DNA of 64,000 nucleotides from Streptomyces sp. NBC_00513 (lineage in GTDB: Bacteria; Actinomycetota; Actinomycetes; Streptomycetales; Streptomycetaceae): positions 1 through 64,000 of the forward strand of contig NZ_CP107846.1 of assembly GCF_041431415.1 (NCBI RefSeq), in the 5' to 3' direction. Of this stretch, positions 63,302 through 64,000 are shown one piece after another; position 1 is the stretch's first letter, and each line of letters begins with the position of its first letter. The translations under genes and the position numbers were made by a program. Under the pieces are notes generated by a model, which was not told the origin of the DNA, made no database searches, and saw nothing but the letters and a program-made list of their open reading frames with translations.

Positions 63302-64000
63302 CTAGTCGGTGACACTGGTGGGGTCGCCGGAGCTGGGGCCGCCGAGGCGTCGGCCGGTGTGGTGGGTGAGGACGACGGCGTCGAGCTCCTCCAGGTCGGC
63401 GAGGATGTCGCCGAGCGGGCGGCGGTTGAGGTTGCTGTCGATCGCCTGGTCGAGGACGGGGACGCCGGCCGGGTTGTCGTAGTGCGCGAAGATCTCGTCG
63501 ACGGGCAGGCCGCGAACCCGGAAAGGCGTGGTCCGGGCGCCGTGTAGGTTCACGGACATCACGTAGTGGTACTTCGGGAGTTCGGTGATCGTCTCCGCAC
63601 TGACGTGCCCGTTCCAGCGCTTCGCGACGAACGCGGCCTCGTCGTAGTCCGCGGCGCAGGTGCTCAACCAGCTCTGGTTCTGTAGCAGGGCCTGGCGGGT
63701 GATGGCGGAAAGACGCAGTGCCATCTGCGTCATGCCGATGAAGCGCACCTCGTACTTCCGCAGCTGCTCGGCGATGGCGGCGAGGAAGCCCTTACTGCTG
63801 CTGTCGAGCGCGGTGAGCTCATCGCCCCAGGCCCAGAAGGTGCTGCGCTGCTCGCGCGGGGTGTCCTGTCGGGAGAGGCCAGCTCGGTGCAGGTCGTGGA
63901 TGAGCAGGCAGCTGACGAGGGCGTCGCTCTCGCTGCCGGACGGGCAGACGAAGACGATCTTGCCGGTGTCCATGGCGTGCCGGACGTCGTACGCGGAGCG
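63302..64000 (-). CDS. Conjugative transfer ATPase (VirD4/TraD-like), partial
   Basis: The C-terminal 232 codons of a larger gene that runs off the right edge. FWAWGDELTALDSSSKGFLA is the Walker B (D-E) region of a VirD4/TraM-recognition ATPase, followed by RKYEVRFIGMTQMALRLSAI (motif with Q) and LSTCAADYDEAAFVAKRWNG, with KYHYVMSVNLHGARTTPF near the end. The P-loop lies outside the window. It marks the start of a conjugation module to the right. Followed at 13 bases by the replication-relaxation gene. Confidence 0.82.
   Translation of the reverse strand, partial: RSAYDVRHAMDTGKIVFVCPSGSESDALVSCLLIHDLHRAGLSRQDTPREQRSTFWAWGDELTALDSSSKGFLAAIAEQLRKYEVRFIGMTQMALRLSAITRQALLQNQSWLSTCAADYDEAAFVAKRWNGHVSAETITELPKYHYVMSVNLHGARTTPFRVRGLPVDEIFAHYDNPAGVPVLDQAIDSNLNRRPLGDILADLEELDAVVLTHHTGRRLGGPSSGDPTSVTD

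Overview
The window looks like part of a large conjugative plasmid (or plasmid-derived accessory region) of a Streptomyces-type actinobacterium. Evidence: very high G+C with strong third-position GC, GTG/TTG starts, GTGA/ATGA overlaps, a Rep-like winged-helix gene next to iteron-like repeats (60.5-61.7 kb), a replication-relaxation family gene and a conjugative-transfer ATPase running off the right edge (62.3-64 kb), plasmid copies of a sliding clamp (dnaN-like) and a DNA ligase (ligA), and many actinobacterial orphan genes. I saw no rRNA, tRNA, transposase or insertion sequence.

Layout. 1-0.9 kb: a chain of short hairpins with pyrimidine tetraloops. 0.9-15.7 kb: plasmid housekeeping and orphan genes (DUF932 protein, dnaN-like clamp, TOPRIM protein, DNA-binding orphans). 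Three of these genes share a nearly identical promoter and leader block. 15.7-21.3 kb: a truncated lexA paralogue beside a three-gene SMC/Rad50-ATPase defence-like operon with a PD-(D/E)xK effector. 21.5-28.9 kb: an HNH-nuclease relic, ligA and small orphans. 29.0-37.7 kb: a natural-product locus. Its leftward operon begins with an 18-bp gene for the pentapeptide MSYDH, followed by a P450, a PGM1-like ATP-grasp ligase, an aspartyl-hydroxylase-like 2OG enzyme, a glycine-amidinotransferase homologue and a second ATP-grasp enzyme. An APH-like kinase converges on it and an HTH/TPR regulator is divergent. 37.8-47.0 kb: a type I-G (I-U) CRISPR-Cas effector operon (csb1-csb2-cas3-356-aa subunit) running into a degenerating array of about 32 repeats, with no adaptation genes. 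47.6-59.3 kb: a complete-looking Tad (Flp) pilus operon ending in a LysM-BTAD membrane protein. 60.1-64 kb: replication and transfer genes.

How the parts fit. The plasmid seems to carry its own replication toolkit (Rep, iterons, clamp, ligase), a transfer/pilus module, two conflict systems and one small RiPP-like cluster. The RiPP-like cluster is the most novel item. M-x-Y-x-H pentapeptides crosslinked by an adjacent P450 define the biarylitides. Here such a peptide is linked to amidinotransfer, hydroxylation and two ATP-grasp ligations, which predicts a guanidino-capped, Asp-hydroxylated, Tyr-His crosslinked peptide not matching any biarylitide I know.
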